Part shown: one piece after another, positions 21,464-34,105 of the stretch
How positions within the stretch are numbered: the first letter of the stretch is position 1
How the letters are laid out: every line of letters starts with the position of its first letter
Source of the DNA: Plecoglossus altivelis
Lineage: Eukaryota; Chordata; Actinopteri; Osmeriformes; Plecoglossidae
DNA length: 64,000 nucleotides
Assembly (NCBI GenBank): GCA_036571765.1
Contig: BROE01000011.1
Coordinates: 10,017,281 to 10,081,280 of the forward strand
Reading direction: 5' to 3'
The notes under the pieces: model-generated
Seen by the model: only the letters and a program-made list of their open reading frames with translations
Database searches by the model: none
What the model was told of the DNA's origin: nothing
Made by a program: the position numbers and the translations under genes

Positions 21464-22880
21464 AGCAAGCTAACTAGCCTAGCTAATAACAAGCAGTTAG
21501 GCAGTGGGGCCAAAGGCTAGCAAGCTAGGTCAAACTTACAATTATTCTTTAGAAACAATGAACATGACGAATTCAATAAACATAAAACTGTTGTCGGTGT
21601 GTCCAAAAACATATACATTTACCTCTGAATGCGGTTGATTCTATCACCTTTAGCGAACAGTTGAGCAAGCTCACTAGCCCTAGCTATATATCGCAAAAAC
21701 ACTTTACAGTCCAGCCCAGAACAAAACAACCGAGGCGCGTCACTCAGCTGTTGTTGTACTGTCGAAGCCGTTATTTGCAGTGACAGCGCATATGCTGCCG
21801 TTTACCACTGACCCGGTTCGGCAGCTCTGCTATCGTTTTTTTCCTGGTACCAGCTGACCGTCCACGAGACCACCGGAAAGTGTCAGTGATTTGAAGCAGC
21901 AGAAATGTATATATTTCGCTTAGGAGCAGTCTCTGTGACTACACAGCCATCTTTGTTATTTTTTGTTCCTGTCCGTCGCCTCCTCTCCCCGACTTCACTT
22001 TTGTACAGTCCTGCGACTTCCAATCAATTTCACTATTACTTAGCCAGGGTCATGGACACGGCAAATCCGAAACTCTGTTACTTGATAAACTGTCAATATT
22101 CTGCCCGCAATTGTAATGGCTTCTTTGCCTGTCTCTCTCTCTGTCAGGATGGCTATCAGTAGAATGTTTTGTTGTATCAGATGACTCTTGGGGTATTTAA
22201 AGAGTTATGCAGAGCGCATGCGTAGTGAGTTTCTGCGGGTCAGCGTGGCAGGACTTGAAAGGTGACCAAAACCCAATATGCGACAAAATGTTACACGTCA
22301 CCTATAGGGGCGTCACCTGCCAAGCAATATTGTCCAACATGACAGGACATATCCTGGGCAAATGTATAGATACCCTGTTCAATTCCCCCCCCTGCTGAAG
22401 TCGTTATTTAAATTCCCTTCGATTATTCCCTAGGTTTATTATTCAAACCGTAGTAAAATTAAGATGGTTGTCATTCTTATGAATATAAGTTATGACAGCC
22501 TTATAACTGAAGTTAAAGTGGTTTCGATTTTAATCATTAATCTGTTTTAAATCAGCTTTAATTGACCGTTGTGAATAGTGTCTACTTAAACTACAAAGAG
22601 CACACACTATGTTCCTCATAACTGCAGCAAGTTCCAGTTGCAGCCAATGCAGGTTCTGAATGGCATGTATGTGGGAGGTGATCTATGCCAAAACAGCATA
22701 TCCTGCTCTCAGAGGAAGAGGCACCAATGCAAAACCCCTGGAGGCCGGGAGGGCGGGTGGGGTGGGGGGGTAGTAGCTTCAGGTGGGTGGGACAATGCAG
22801 AGTTCACCTTGACCACTGGGTCATATGTTTGTTTTTTCCATAATCCTCTGGGATATGGCTACGCAGGACACTGTTGGGAG

Positions 22881-22922
<42 letters not shown>

Positions 22923-22972
22923 AGGGGCAGCATGTCCTAGTGTCAGCTGTCTGTGGTCAGGAGGCAGACACT
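21464..22972. repeat. Second copy of the gap-flanking duplication
   Basis: It begins exactly at the last N and ends in GGAGGCAGACACT, after which unique sequence continues. Differences from the first copy include a lost GCT near 22140 and changes in the G-rich stretch near 22730-22770. The position and near identity suggest unmerged contig ends or haplotypes. Confidence 0.95.
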
Positions 22973-23054
22973 CCAAGTGTCTCCTATTGGACAGAAAGAT
23001 GTTCCTTATTTGGTGCGCAAGGAATGGACTGAGACCAGGGTCTCCTCCAGTTTC

Positions 23055-23205
23055 ACAACAGACTGTACATACAGACTGTACAGGCAGACTGTACATGCAG
23101 ACGGTACATGCAGATTGTACATACAGATTGTACATGGACTATACAGGCAGACTGTACATGCAGATTGTACATACAGACTGTGCATGCAGACTGTGCAGGC
23201 ACACT
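23055..23205. repeat. 13-base minisatellite
   Basis: About eleven units resembling GTACATGCAGACT, with variants GTACATACAGATT and GTGCATGCAGACT, occupy the unique flank of the second duplicated copy. Confidence 0.88.
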
Positions 23206-23771
23206 GATTTCCACTGAGAACACGCTGAAACTCCTTCCTGTCGTCTTCCAATACTACCACATGTTTTGTTTACAATGAAAAAATGGTAAAATAGCAAGTA
23301 AAACATTGGTTTGTTGTGGTTGGGCCCTCAAAGAACAACAGTGGGTCATGTGCATAATGTACACACTCAGGAAAAGCACAAACCTATTTATTTAGACTAA
23401 ATATGCGATTCCCTACTGAACTACTAACTACTGCACACTTAATGCATACAAAAATATCCCAAGGTCACAGTAGTACACAGTAGTACACAGTGTACTAACA
23501 AGTAGTAAGGAATACACAGAAGACCATTTTACAACACAGTCCCATCGACCAATAACAAACCTTGAACTGAGATTCTTTTGAGGTAAAAGCTGTGCCCAGT
23601 CAATGTTCCCACACGATGGAAGAGTATGAGTGTGTTTTTAAACCATTGTGAGTACAGTCATTGAATCAAACAGTAGATGAGTTCATCAGCGAGACAGCAG
23701 CAAAGACAATGAGAAGCAACGCAACTTCATTAGTCTGATGTGGGGTTGATGGAGTTGTGTGGGTGGGGTGA

Positions 23772-26700
23772 CTAGAGGGCTGGATTAGGTGGGTATTGTG
23801 TGGGGGACTCAGGATGGGGTGCGGCTCGGGGTGGGGAAACATTGTCAGGGGGAGTGGCTCCTTCAGTGGTGGAAGGCTCTGTGTGAGAGTTGGGAGAGAG
23901 TTCTGAATGAGGGGTGTTGGTGGGGGACAGAAGGTTCTCAATGTTGGGTTCTTTTAGCGTGAGGTTGGGGTCGAGTAGGTTCTGTAGGTCTGTGTTGGAG
24001 TCAGATTGAGGCGATGCAGATGTTCTCTGAGTTGTCTTGCCTGTGGTTTCTGTCGAAGGTTGGCGGTGCTGATATCGATCTGTGCTCGTCTCTTCCTGTC
24101 TATGTTGACCTTTTCTGGTCTCTGCTTGTTTGGGCTGATCTGCCAGAGTCTGTGGTAGCGTCTGCTGGTCTGTGGGGGTGTGAGGTGTGTCTGTGTCTGC
24201 CTCCTCCACCCTGTTGGCTGAGGCAGTGTTCAGGACCCAAGGATGCTGCAGGATCTCAGCTGCTGTTAGTCTCTCTACTGGATCTACCTGGAGCAGAGCT
24301 CGGACCAAGCTTCGAGCACCTACACACAAGTACAAACTTCAACTTCAACATGTTAACCATCCATGCTAATGTCAAATGATGAATCCATGAAGTGTGTGTA
24401 TTTGTGGATGTGAGTTTGTGGGTGGGTGTTTGTGAGTGGGTGTTTGTGGACGTGTGTGAGTGGGTTAGGGTTAGGGTTAGGGTCTCACCATCTGAGATGG
24501 GGTCCCAGTACGGGGACAGGAAGTGGAGCTCTCCTTGTTTGATCAGCTCAAACAGTTTCTCCTGGTCTCTGTCGCGACTCCGGAATGGAGGGAACCCACA
24601 GAGAAGGATGTAGAAGACCACACCCAGGGCCCACACATCCACTGTAAGGCTATAACCTGGAGCGAGGGAAGAAGGAATGAGTGAAATAGATCGACTGATG
24701 AACACTGATGGTGAGGCCTCAATACTATTATACAGTAGTGTTACGAGTAATCACCTGTTTCATAGAGTATTTCTGGGGCCACATAAGTGGGTGTTCCACA
24801 GACAGTGAAGATGGGTTCAGTAACAACCATGGCCAGACCAAAGTCCCCCAGCTTCAGCCTATGACTTCCTCCACCCTTACACTCCACCTGACGAATGAGG
24901 TTTATGGAAGGAGGCCAGAGATGGCCGTTTCAGCCATTAAGTTGATCATTACAAAATGGTATATGAAACTTGTTTATTATTGTTAACTTGTTCAAATGTA
25001 AAGACTCACCAATAGGTTTTCTGGTTTGAGGTCTCTGTGTACAATCCTCTTGCTGTGTATGTATCTGAGGGCCTCGCTTATGTCAGACACCATCATTCTG
25101 GCCTCTCCTTCCGGAAACTTCCCTTTTTCAGCGATGGCATCGAACAGATCACCTCCTGCCACCAGCTCCATAATCAGGTAGGAGTGTGTGTGGGTGTGAT
25201 GGTGTGTGAACAGTCGCACCACACGGGGGTGGGACAGGCTACCCAGCAGGCTCAGTTCATTCTGCATCATGTGCTCCCGTCCAATTAGCTTGGACCGTTC
25301 CACTATCTTGACGGCCAAGGTTTGGCCGTTGTCACGGCGATAGCACTCCCGCACCACTGCAAAGTTCCCGTCCCCGACCACCCGTCCAATGTTGTAGCAA
25401 CGTTCGATGTCAGCTAGAGTCAGATCACTTCTGTCAGAGGGAAGGTCATAGGTCACAATTGTCTTGTTAACTTCCTCTTTGGACCCCTCCCCCTGAGGTG
25501 TGTCCGATGAGAAGGGTTCCAATACGGCAAATGATTTCTGAGCGACTTTGTTGATTGGTTGAGAGTGAGAACAGTTGCCAGTTCTTGCTTCATGTTCTTT
25601 TGCTATGTGTCCTCTTTGCTTCCTGTTTACGGGAGGAAGTGAGAGCCTCCCTGCTCTGTGATTGGTTTGCTCCTGATTTCCATCTCCTTCTCCTCTACAA
25701 TTCCCACAGAGGGCAGGAAAGGGAATGTCTGTCTCCTCTCGTAGCCCCTCATCCTGGGTGAAAGGACCAATCACAGAGAGGGTTGTCTCTCTGGCCCTCT
25801 CTCTAACCCGGACTTTCTGCAAGTGGTTGGGGGGGTGAATGGGGTGTCGGGTAGTGGATGTGTTGTCAAGAGGAGTCTTCTGTGTGTCAGAACTGAGTTT
25901 GGCCTGCCTGTGACAGTCTGGGAGTGGATGTTCCTGGGTGAGTCTCAGTCTATGGCGGTGAGTCCTTGCGTGAGCGTCAGCATTGAGGTGCGTGTGGTGT
26001 GTGCGTGGCGTGTGTGTGTCAAAGCTGGCCGTGCTCTCGCTGTACCCACTGTCCGCCTTCGACGCTTTGTCTTTGTCGGGCTTCGGAGCGAGTCTCTTCA
26101 CCCACGTCCGGAGCGCCTCGCCACGGTAATGAGAATGTTCTGGAAAGAGCTCTTCCAGAGCTTCCTCCACGCTCCGCAGATCCGGACGAGCCTTTCCAAA
26201 CGCCAGGAATGCCACCTCGCCACGGAAGAAGTCGCACACACCCTTCACCTGGGACAAGATGTTGAAAGGAGAGTGAGACAGAAATCACCAGCTTAAGTCT
26301 TACTGTGTGTGGGTGAGTGTGTGTGTCCTCTTCACCTCTTGCGCATGGGGCGTGTAAAGGCGTGTGACTCTAGCTCTGTGCCAGCGAGGAAAGCCCAAGG
26401 CCTCCGAAAGGTCCAATAGGAGCTGTTCATAAGAGACCACACCCCTGCGGTTGAGCAATACCGTTACCTGAAAGCAGAGTACACAGAGTAAAAGATTGTG
26501 ATAACCGTCAGATGGTTCGTAACTCATCCACCGGTCTATAAGGGCGATGCTCAAATACATTCCCCCTCCCCCACAAAAACTTGTATCTGTTTGTAATCAC
26601 ACTTGTACTTTTGAGAACGTGGAGTAGAGTAACTTTATCGGAGCAGTGTGGATGAAAGGACAAGATCCGCACCTTCCTAAGCACACTCTGACCGCAAGGT

Positions 26701-27906
26701 CGCACCACGGTGATCAAACGAGGCCGTTCGGCGCTTTGCTCTGCGTGGCGCGTGTGGAACAGAGGGAAGGGAGGGGCGCCCTGCGTCCTCAATCTGGCTG
26801 CTGCCAGTTTGGGGAGGGCCAGGGGGGGCCATGGATGGGAGACACCCTCTAGGCGTTTAGCCAGGGAAACTGGAGGTTCTGTAGAAAGGGGGGGGGGGTT
26901 GAGAGTTAGAGAAAAAAATAACAACATATTGACATGGGTTCAGTTGGTCAGCATTTTTTTCCATCACAATGGACTCCTTGGTAACATGAAACTCTGTTCC
27001 ATGGCGCATGTGTGTGTGTGTGTCCAAGGAAGCGTTAATAATTCAGTCAGGAGAGTTGGCTGCTTGAAGAATCTCAAATGGCTCCTGCACTCCAAGGGAT
27101 AGAAAAGACTCAAATCTGATCAGCCGGATTTGTTTACACACACACACACACACATACTCACTCACTCTCTTGCTCCACACCAGCTCCACCGCATCCCACA
27201 CACAGAGACACAGCAGACACTAGCCACTCTCTCACACAACAACAACCAGACATGCAAAACCAAAACAAAGGTATTCCTTGTTTTCAGTGCCTGCTGGAGC
27301 TGCATGTTTAATGAAGCATTTGAGTCAGAGACTACATTGAAGATGAGGATTTTTCACTTTCACACGTGAAGTATCTCACGGCTTCCCATAAACGCCACCT
27401 CCTCTGAGGTACAGGTCTCACAGATGTGCATAAACACAAAAGTCTCTTTGCAACGGGGTACAGAACCCCATCGCCTCTTTAACCCTTCCCCGGGAGCCAG
27501 GATGGGCAATGAAATTCAAACAGCTCCACCAACCTACAACACCGTTTTTTTTCTCTCTCAAAGAAACAAAACTCAATTTCCCATTAAAGCCTAATAAAAA
27601 GTGTCTGGGCATAGTGACCATCGGGTAGTATAGTGATCATCAGTCTTTCACACACTGTAAACAACCTACAGAAAAGTAACCTGTAAACTCTTAAAAGTCA
27701 TGAAAGTTACCTTTCCACATGAAGTAAAATGGGTATGAAATACTATAGTATTGAACTACCATTACTATAGTATTTATATCACTACACACAACTGGGCCAT
27801 GGCTAAAGCTCTTCGATTAAACATCTTCACAAATAACCTTACCTGCCGCCCTCCACCTCGTCCCAGTAGCGTCACATCCGAACCGCGGTCTCCCAGCGGG
27901 CATCAT
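23772..27906 (-). CDS. dclk3: Doublecortin-like kinase 3
   Basis: Coding exons in transcript order: 27843-27906, 26673-26878, 26336-26467, 25010-26248, 24755-24887, 24489-24656, 23772-24319. Phases agree and give 829 residues. A doublecortin domain spans about residues 68-175 (ITVVRPCG, VSYEQLLLDLSEALGF, VCDFFRGEVAFLAF). A long polar linker follows. The Ser/Thr kinase domain runs about 418-680, with GDGNFAVV, catalytic-fold Lys448 in LAVKIVE, HRD at about 538-540, DFG at about 562-564 and the CGTPTYVAPE activation segment, so it looks active. The tail is Thr/Pro/Gln-rich. DCLKs are microtubule-associated kinases of the CaMK group. A single DCX domain and the kinase sequence (LFDAIAEKGKFPE) favour DCLK3 over DCLK1/2, which have two. 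The first exon, starting with two ATGs at 27901-27906, is inferred from the donor and frame. The histidine-rich insert HHHTHTHS in the kinase N-lobe is unusual. Confidence 0.88.
24462..24482 (+). repeat. Interstitial telomeric repeat
   Basis: GGG followed by three perfect TTAGGG units forms four G-triplets on the plus strand. It lies directly beside the splice donor of dclk3 exon 24489-24656 (GTGAGA at 24488-24483 on the minus strand), so the pre-mRNA reads GTGAGACCCTAACCCTAA. Confidence 0.95.
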
Positions 27907-30443
27907 AGCCTACCTTTTTCCCCTGACCACGAAGCTTTCCTTTGACCAGTCCAGTGAAAGTTGTTGTCATCACTCGCACAATTATTCGGGTACTTAAGAG
28001 GTTGGCTGTTACAGGATGCGTCCGCCGTGCTGACCAGTCAGGGATATTGGCTACGTTGGGTTGCTATGGTTGCGCGTATAGGAGGAGTCGAGCAAGTGCA
28101 ACTGCAAACTGAAAAGTAAACTGAAAGTTATAGGGGCAAATGGGACAACTGAAACCGCTGCTTGTGTCGTATGTGTCGTATGTCGTTGCGTAAGAACCCT
28201 TCCTCTCGAGCCATTCCAGTAGTTTTACCAGTTGGCTCATTAGGTACTGGTAGAATGAGACACGGGTCGAAAGCCGTCAGCACGTTGGCACATTTTCGTG
28301 ACGCGCTACCCGAGCCTAGCGCAAGTGTACGCGCAGGTGACTACCCATTTATGCCTGTCTACAGTGGAATTCTAATGTTCCATCATCACTCATCTTCAAT
28401 GACAGTGAATTTCTAGTGTCAAGAGCGTGGAATTCGATTAGTACCGTTTCAAACTCTGAAGGTTTTTTGGGGGGTGACATTTAAGGCCAATAAATAAGCT
28501 AAGATAACAGACGATGGAAAGGTCAAGCATAACCGCGATATCGTTAGAAATCTGATTAGAGGCTGAGACTGTTTTCCTTTCAACGTTTTCCTACTTCCCT
28601 CTTTCTCTGTCAGATTGGGCCCTCCACGCATCAGGACACTGGACCATTCACAGACAGAGTCCATCTCATTTCTTTGTGCTGCTCACCCCATGGGTCTGTT
28701 TCCATGGATACTGCTAACATTGGATCCCTGGCAACAAGTCTCATTCCGGATACCCATCCTGGATCTGTTCCCCTGACAAAGGATGTGTGTGTGTGTGTGT
28801 GTCCATGTGTACGTGCATGTAATTGTCAGTGTTTCTGTGTGACGGGGCAACCGCAAACAAGGACGCACATATTAGCTATGACAGAGACAGCAAGTCTCTT
28901 CTTCTGAGGAACCTAACTCTCTTCTCCATTTTCTTGAGATGGCTGGTACCGTTATATTTTGGGAGGCTTTGGCTTGGGAACAATTAGAAGCGATGGAGGG
29001 TCATGACTGGTTGCTCCTGGTTTGCGTCCCTATGATCTTGAATTGGCTGGTACTCTTTATGACCACCAGGGGGCAGACAAATCCAGCGTAATCTTTCGTC
29101 TGTCGGGAAAAATGACTTTGACCATCTATGGGTACTTCTTCATAAGAGCAGGAGAACAATATAGGCATGATTAATTTCAGAAAAGCAGAAACGATAAGGG
29201 CTTGGCTAGTCATCTTTGCCAGGATTCCCTCATTTGAGGTAATTCTCGTATATTTCCATTTTCAGTTAAAGTATTTGGATCTTGACTCATGCCTGTGGCT
29301 GTAATCAAACTGCTGTTTGAGGACAGAGAGAGAGAGAGAGGCTTGTGTCTGTGTCTGATCCTGCTTTGAGGTCAGATACCAGCTGCAAAGGTAACTCTGA
29401 TGGCTCATCTGTAATTCAGATCATGTTGAAATCTTGTGACTGACTGCAACAGTCAGCCATGCCTTAATGCTAGTGGGGTCAGGGTCACGGAGGACAGATG
29501 AAAGGACTATTTGGTGTAAAAAGAAAAACATGGGGAGAGAGNNCCCCCCCCTCCACACACACACACACACACACGTACACACACACTCTGATAGCCTTCA
29601 CCCTTCACTCTTCACCCTCAGCTCTGCTGTTCAAGCGGCGAGGCTTTCAGAACATTCTACTCTTCTTGAGTTCCACCTCGCAGACACGCAGACACGTAAA
29701 GGTAAACAGCGGTGTGTGTTTAAGCCAAACACGAGTTCTGAAGGAAGACGCAGCAGGTAACATCAGCCATGTGACCCATAACCAAACCCTGCAACAACAA
29801 CAACAACTAATGTCCAGAAGTGGACAGAGCAGCAATATCAATCTGTTGTGATTTTGAATTTGTACATTCCAAATCTAGTGTGTGCGGTGTGTGTGCGGTG
29901 TGTGTGCGGTGTATATGTGTATGTGTGCGGTGTGTGTGTGTGTGTGTGTGTGGAGTTTTGCATGCATATCCATGCATATACAGTATTTGTTCAGTTTAGA
30001 GATTTAAAGTGAAGGACTGCTGTGGTAGGTTTACTTTTTGGGGACTGCCTCAACATGATTTTTCGCCACAGGTGGTTGTCCTCAGAGACAGTCCTGTGAG
30101 TTATGACTAAATGCTGATCACGCTGTTCTCTACCACAGTATATCATCTAGTTAGCTTCCTACCTTGGGGTGGCATTCGGATCGTTTGGACAATTTCTTTT
30201 ATGTAATTCTCATATCATTCACTTGCCAGCCTGTTAATTTCCCCAAATGCAGTTCACTTCCTTTCTCTACCGATGTCTCTCACTGACCACCTGTTTGTGT
30301 CAAAGGCCTGAAACAGACACGCAACATACCTGTTTTGAAACACATGTGTTGGTTTAGACACAGATCATTCCCACGGAGTAAGTCTGGTGAAGAATGTGAT
30401 GCAACTGTTTGCCTGTGCATGTGTGCTTGTGAAAGGGGGGTGG

Positions 30444-30475
<32 letters not shown>

Positions 30476-31230
30476 CAAGGAGAGTATGTAGAGAAGGGGG
30501 GGGAGAGAGGGAAAGGAGAGAGAGGGGGGAGAAAGAGGGAGAGAGAGGGATATTTTTCCACTTTAGGGTTGCTTCACAAGTGACAAGATGGGGTATTTCT
30601 CAACTCACAGCTAACAGGCATTAAAACAGTTTGTAATGCCCATTGTGTGGTCAGGCTCAGTAATATTACACCATGACTGGCAGCATGAGGATGGTATGAG
30701 GACACCAAGGCCAGGGGACTGTCTGGTAACGTACAGTGCCCAGAGAAATATTCACACACACTCACTCACTTATACTCATCAACAGCGCCCTTTATGTCCT
30801 TCATGAGAGGACTAAAGAGGTACTGAAAGTCAAAAGAGATCGTGACCCAAAGGGGAAGGAGAGACGGAACACAACATGGTAGAGGACGCTTCCACCACTG
30901 CTACTTCAAACCGCTCAAGTCGTCGCCGCTCCCTGGCCCTCCTCGCTCCCCAGCGCTTCTCTTTCTTTTCCTCTAGCTTTCCATCCTTCTCTCTGCTTGT
31001 TCTTTAGCTTCCTGCCCCGTACCTCTATTCTGAAAAGAAGAATTTCTATTCTTCCCCGTTTTCAATGCCTTGCCACACAAACCCCCCCTCCCCCAGACAC
31101 TTCCGTTTCTCTCTCTCTCTCTCCCCATCTTGGACTGACTGTCTTTGTCTCCTCTCCTCACCCTCCCCCAGTCTCTCTCCCCCCTCCTCCTCGGCTCTCT
31201 GCACAGGCTGATGACATCATGAACAGCCGG
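27907..31230. other. Intergenic region between divergent dclk3 and fabp3
   Basis: The left end should hold dclk3 5' UTR and promoter, and the right end the fabp3 promoter. No exon or RNA gene was recognised between. TG tracts lie near 28787-28802 and 29880-29951, and GA-rich sequence at 30446-30552. Confidence 0.6.
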
Positions 31231-31237
31231 TATAAAA
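31231..31237 (+). promoter_or_regulatory. fabp3: TATA box of fabp3
   Basis: TATAAAA lies about 190 bases before the start codon, in the context GCCGGTATAAAACTAGCC, predicting transcription from about 31260. A TATA promoter fits a tissue-specific FABP gene. Confidence 0.7.
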
Positions 31238-31419
31238 CTAGCCAGTAGGATTAAAGCAGCAGTGCTGACTCTCTCTCTCCCTCTCTCTCTCTCTCTCTGT
31301 CTCTGTCTCGTTCGCTCAGTCTTATTTGCCCCAGCCTGCAGTCTGTCTCTCCTTTTCTCCCTCTCTCTCTCTCTCTCTCTTGCACTGTTGCGTCCTCATT
31401 CCAGCACGCTACTGCAGAA

Positions 31420-33156
31420 ATGGCTGATGCGTTTGTTGGCACATGGAACCTCAAGGAGACCAAGAATTTCGATGAATACATGAAAGCACTGGGTAGGCAT
31501 GTGTGTGTGTGTGTGTGTGTTTGTGCTATTGCTTTTGTGGTGTGCAATTGTGTGTGTCGGGGAAAGGGAGGATAGAGGGGGTAGAGTGTGTAGTGTGTCG
31601 TTCAACTGTAAAGGATGGGGTGTGTCTACTGATGCATGTGCGCACATGTGCTAAAGACAGCAAGCAGCCGTGAGCAGTTAAGAGGTGTGTGACTTGTGTG
31701 TTTGCGTGTGCTTTGCTTTTTTGTGCAAGTGTGGTGCTGGCTTGACGGTAAGGTGTAAGAGTGTGGGAACAAATTAAAAAATAAGCAGATGAATCCTTTA
31801 AGAGGGAGGGAAATAAGCGTGGAGCGCAGTGTGTTACGGGAGGGTGCGGGGGAGGGAGGAACCATGTGCAAACCCTGATTTAATGGTGGGGTCCGTTTTT
31901 GAGCACACACTCAGACGTGTGGGGTAGAGACAGCTGGAAGCTAGCTACAAGCGCTCACCAGCCTGCCACCTAAGAAAGGTTTAAATATTAACGCTATTTG
32001 TGAGAGTAATGTTCTGTTAACTTATGTCAATAGTTCTCTTGAATGTTTAAGTGGCTGGGGGTGGGGTGGGGGTGGGCTGTCTCCTTGCTGACCCCACTGG
32101 GGGTATTAGCATCGACCTGTCTGCTCTTATCTCCATAGAAATGACCCCCGACCCTTGTCCCTACTCTTCTCGTCTCTCAGCCAATAACTGTGCAGACACA
32201 GACAGACAGACCCGCAAACACACACAGTGGCTATTGCCATATCGATTTGAGTGAGCAAGGCACTTTTAGCCTCAGGAGATTAACTCGACTGCGACAGAAA
32301 AGAGCAAAACAGTTAGCTGTCAGAAGGGGAGTTGGCTGCTTCTGTTCAACATCAACCAATCACTGTCTTTTTATTCATTTCACTTGTACTGCCTCACCCT
32401 CTCACGTAATCACACACACAAAGACACTGTAAGCTGAACTCAAACATACAGGCAAACAAGGATCCAGGTCAATATGACTCCCTGATATTTGTTGAACAGG
32501 TTAGGGACGCAGATGAATTGAAGATAAGACAGATTTCACTGAAGGGATGAAAAGCCAAACTGATTGCTTCAACAGAACAAATCAATAAGTGATGAGTTGA
32601 CGTGTCACAGAAGGGCACGGGTTCCGACCAACGCCCCTCAGTGTACCCTGTGGTAGCAGACTGCAAGTACTGCACATCACGTCTCCACACCGCATCTCCA
32701 GCCCTGGACTCAAAGCAGACCAATGATGGGCGTGGGTTTAGGGGAGAATGTTAGGTACTAGTCCCTGCCAATTTTTTTAAGATGACGAAATTGTCCCCAT
32801 CAATGTGTTAGCGAACTCCTTTGTGCTGCTAAGTAAAGGGTAAAGGGCTGAAGGAGATGTCCTCCACCCAAACCGAGAGCAAACCTACGTCCTGGATGTC
32901 AACTCTGATGCTTCGCTCCTGCAGGAGTCGGGTTCGCCACCCGTCAGGTGGGCGGCATGACCAAGCCCACCACCATCATCTCTGCGGAGGGAGATGTCAT
33001 CACCCTGAAAACCCAGAGCACCTTCAAGAACACCGAGATCAGCTTCAAGCTTGGCGAGGAGTTCGACGAGACCACCGCGGATGACAGGAAGGTTAAGGTG
33101 CGGTTAAGGGGTCGGAGGTTTGGGTAGTAAGGCATGAGATATGGGTTACTACTGGT

Positions 33157-33196
<40 letters not shown>

Positions 33197-33929
33197 TGTG
33201 CGGAGGAGTACTTCGGTCACGATTGGTTAAGACAAAATCTATGCGTCGAAAGCTCTACATTCATGCCATCTCAATTCAGAGCGATCGGAAGGGTAAGCCT
33301 TTGACAGGGTGAGAAGAGGTGAGAGGGCAAAGTTCACGAATGATTTATTGTCGACAGCGTGATGAGAAAGCAGCATTGTGTTACTGGGATAGAAAAGAGT
33401 GATTGGGAGAGGGGGTTGGAAAAACCCCAGTTTGAACAATGACTCACTGTTGGAGATTCTACCAAACCTGTCAGACAAACATCGATGGTGTATTTCTTCC
33501 CCACAAACCCTTGCTAATTCTCTGTGTCCATGTGATGACAGCGTGTGTGAAACCTCGTTCTCTCCCTCGCTGCAGTCTCTTATAACTCTGGATGGAGGTA
33601 AGATGGTGCATGTGCAGAAGTGGGACGGCAAGGAGACGACTTTGGTACGAGAAGTCAGTGGAAACGCCCTCACGCTGGTCAGTACTGAAACTGTGGGAAA
33701 GTAACACTGTGCATCTGTGTGTTGAAGGAGAAAAGATAACATGACACATGTTGACTGAGGTTTTGCACCGCGCGTGAATGAGTCATTGTAAATTGTATAT
33801 TCAGTGTGTGGATGTATTGTGTGGGTGTGCCAGAGTTAGCGTTCCTAACCAACCCTTTCTTTCTTTTCGGAACAGACTCTGACTCTGGGTGACGTTGTTT
33901 GCACACGTTCCTATGAGAAGGCAGCATAG
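31420..33929 (+). CDS. fabp3: Heart-type fatty acid-binding protein
   Basis: Four exons, 31420-31492, 32925-33097, 33576-33677 and 33876-33929, have the family's standard lengths (73, 173, 102 and 54 bases) and encode 133 residues, the usual size. The sequence opens MADAFVGTWNL, contains the helix-turn segment GVGFATRQVGGMTKPTT and the strand FKNTEISFKLGEEFDETTAD, and ends CTRSYEKAA. Arg127 and Tyr129 are the fatty-acid carboxylate-binding R-x-Y pair. The protein is a cytosolic ten-strand beta-barrel that carries long-chain fatty acids in muscle and other tissues. Other FABPs (FABP7, FABP4) are possible, but the sequence and the neighbours ZCCHC17 and SNRNP40 fit FABP3. The gene has its own TATA box at 31231. 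The large first intron (31493-32924) shows only simple repeats. Confidence 0.95.
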
Positions 33930-34099
33930 ACGTCCCCAAACCTCCATCCTAAACAAGCCAAAACCAAACCCAGGAAGCTCCCACGGCCTATCCCCACACC
34001 GCTGAGCCCTCGTGACCTTTAACCCCCTGTCGTTATATCTGCCCTCCCTTTCTGTTCCGTTCATCCCTGTGTTGTGCCCGTCTTCAAAATGAAACACTG

Positions 34100-34105
34100 A
34101 ATAAA
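34100..34105 (+). terminator. fabp3: Poly(A) signal of fabp3
   Basis: AATAAA, 170 bases after the TAG at 33927-33929, is followed by a T run at about 34110-34117. Confidence 0.85.

Larger units (their letters stand above)
19747..23771. other. Intergenic region with an assembly gap; ztraf1 promoter side
   Basis: The first part should contain the ztraf1 promoter and 5' UTR on the minus strand. No exon was recognised on either strand. A 93-codon open frame starting MYIFRLGAVSV at 20317 recurs at 21905 only because the whole segment is duplicated. The interval beyond 23205 shows nothing recognisable up to the dclk3 stop codon. Confidence 0.6.

Noticed and set aside
28162..28416. 84-codon open frame MCRMCRMSLRK on the plus strand upstream of dclk3
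   Set aside because: It has no family resemblance or splice context, and it lies in the likely dclk3 promoter side.
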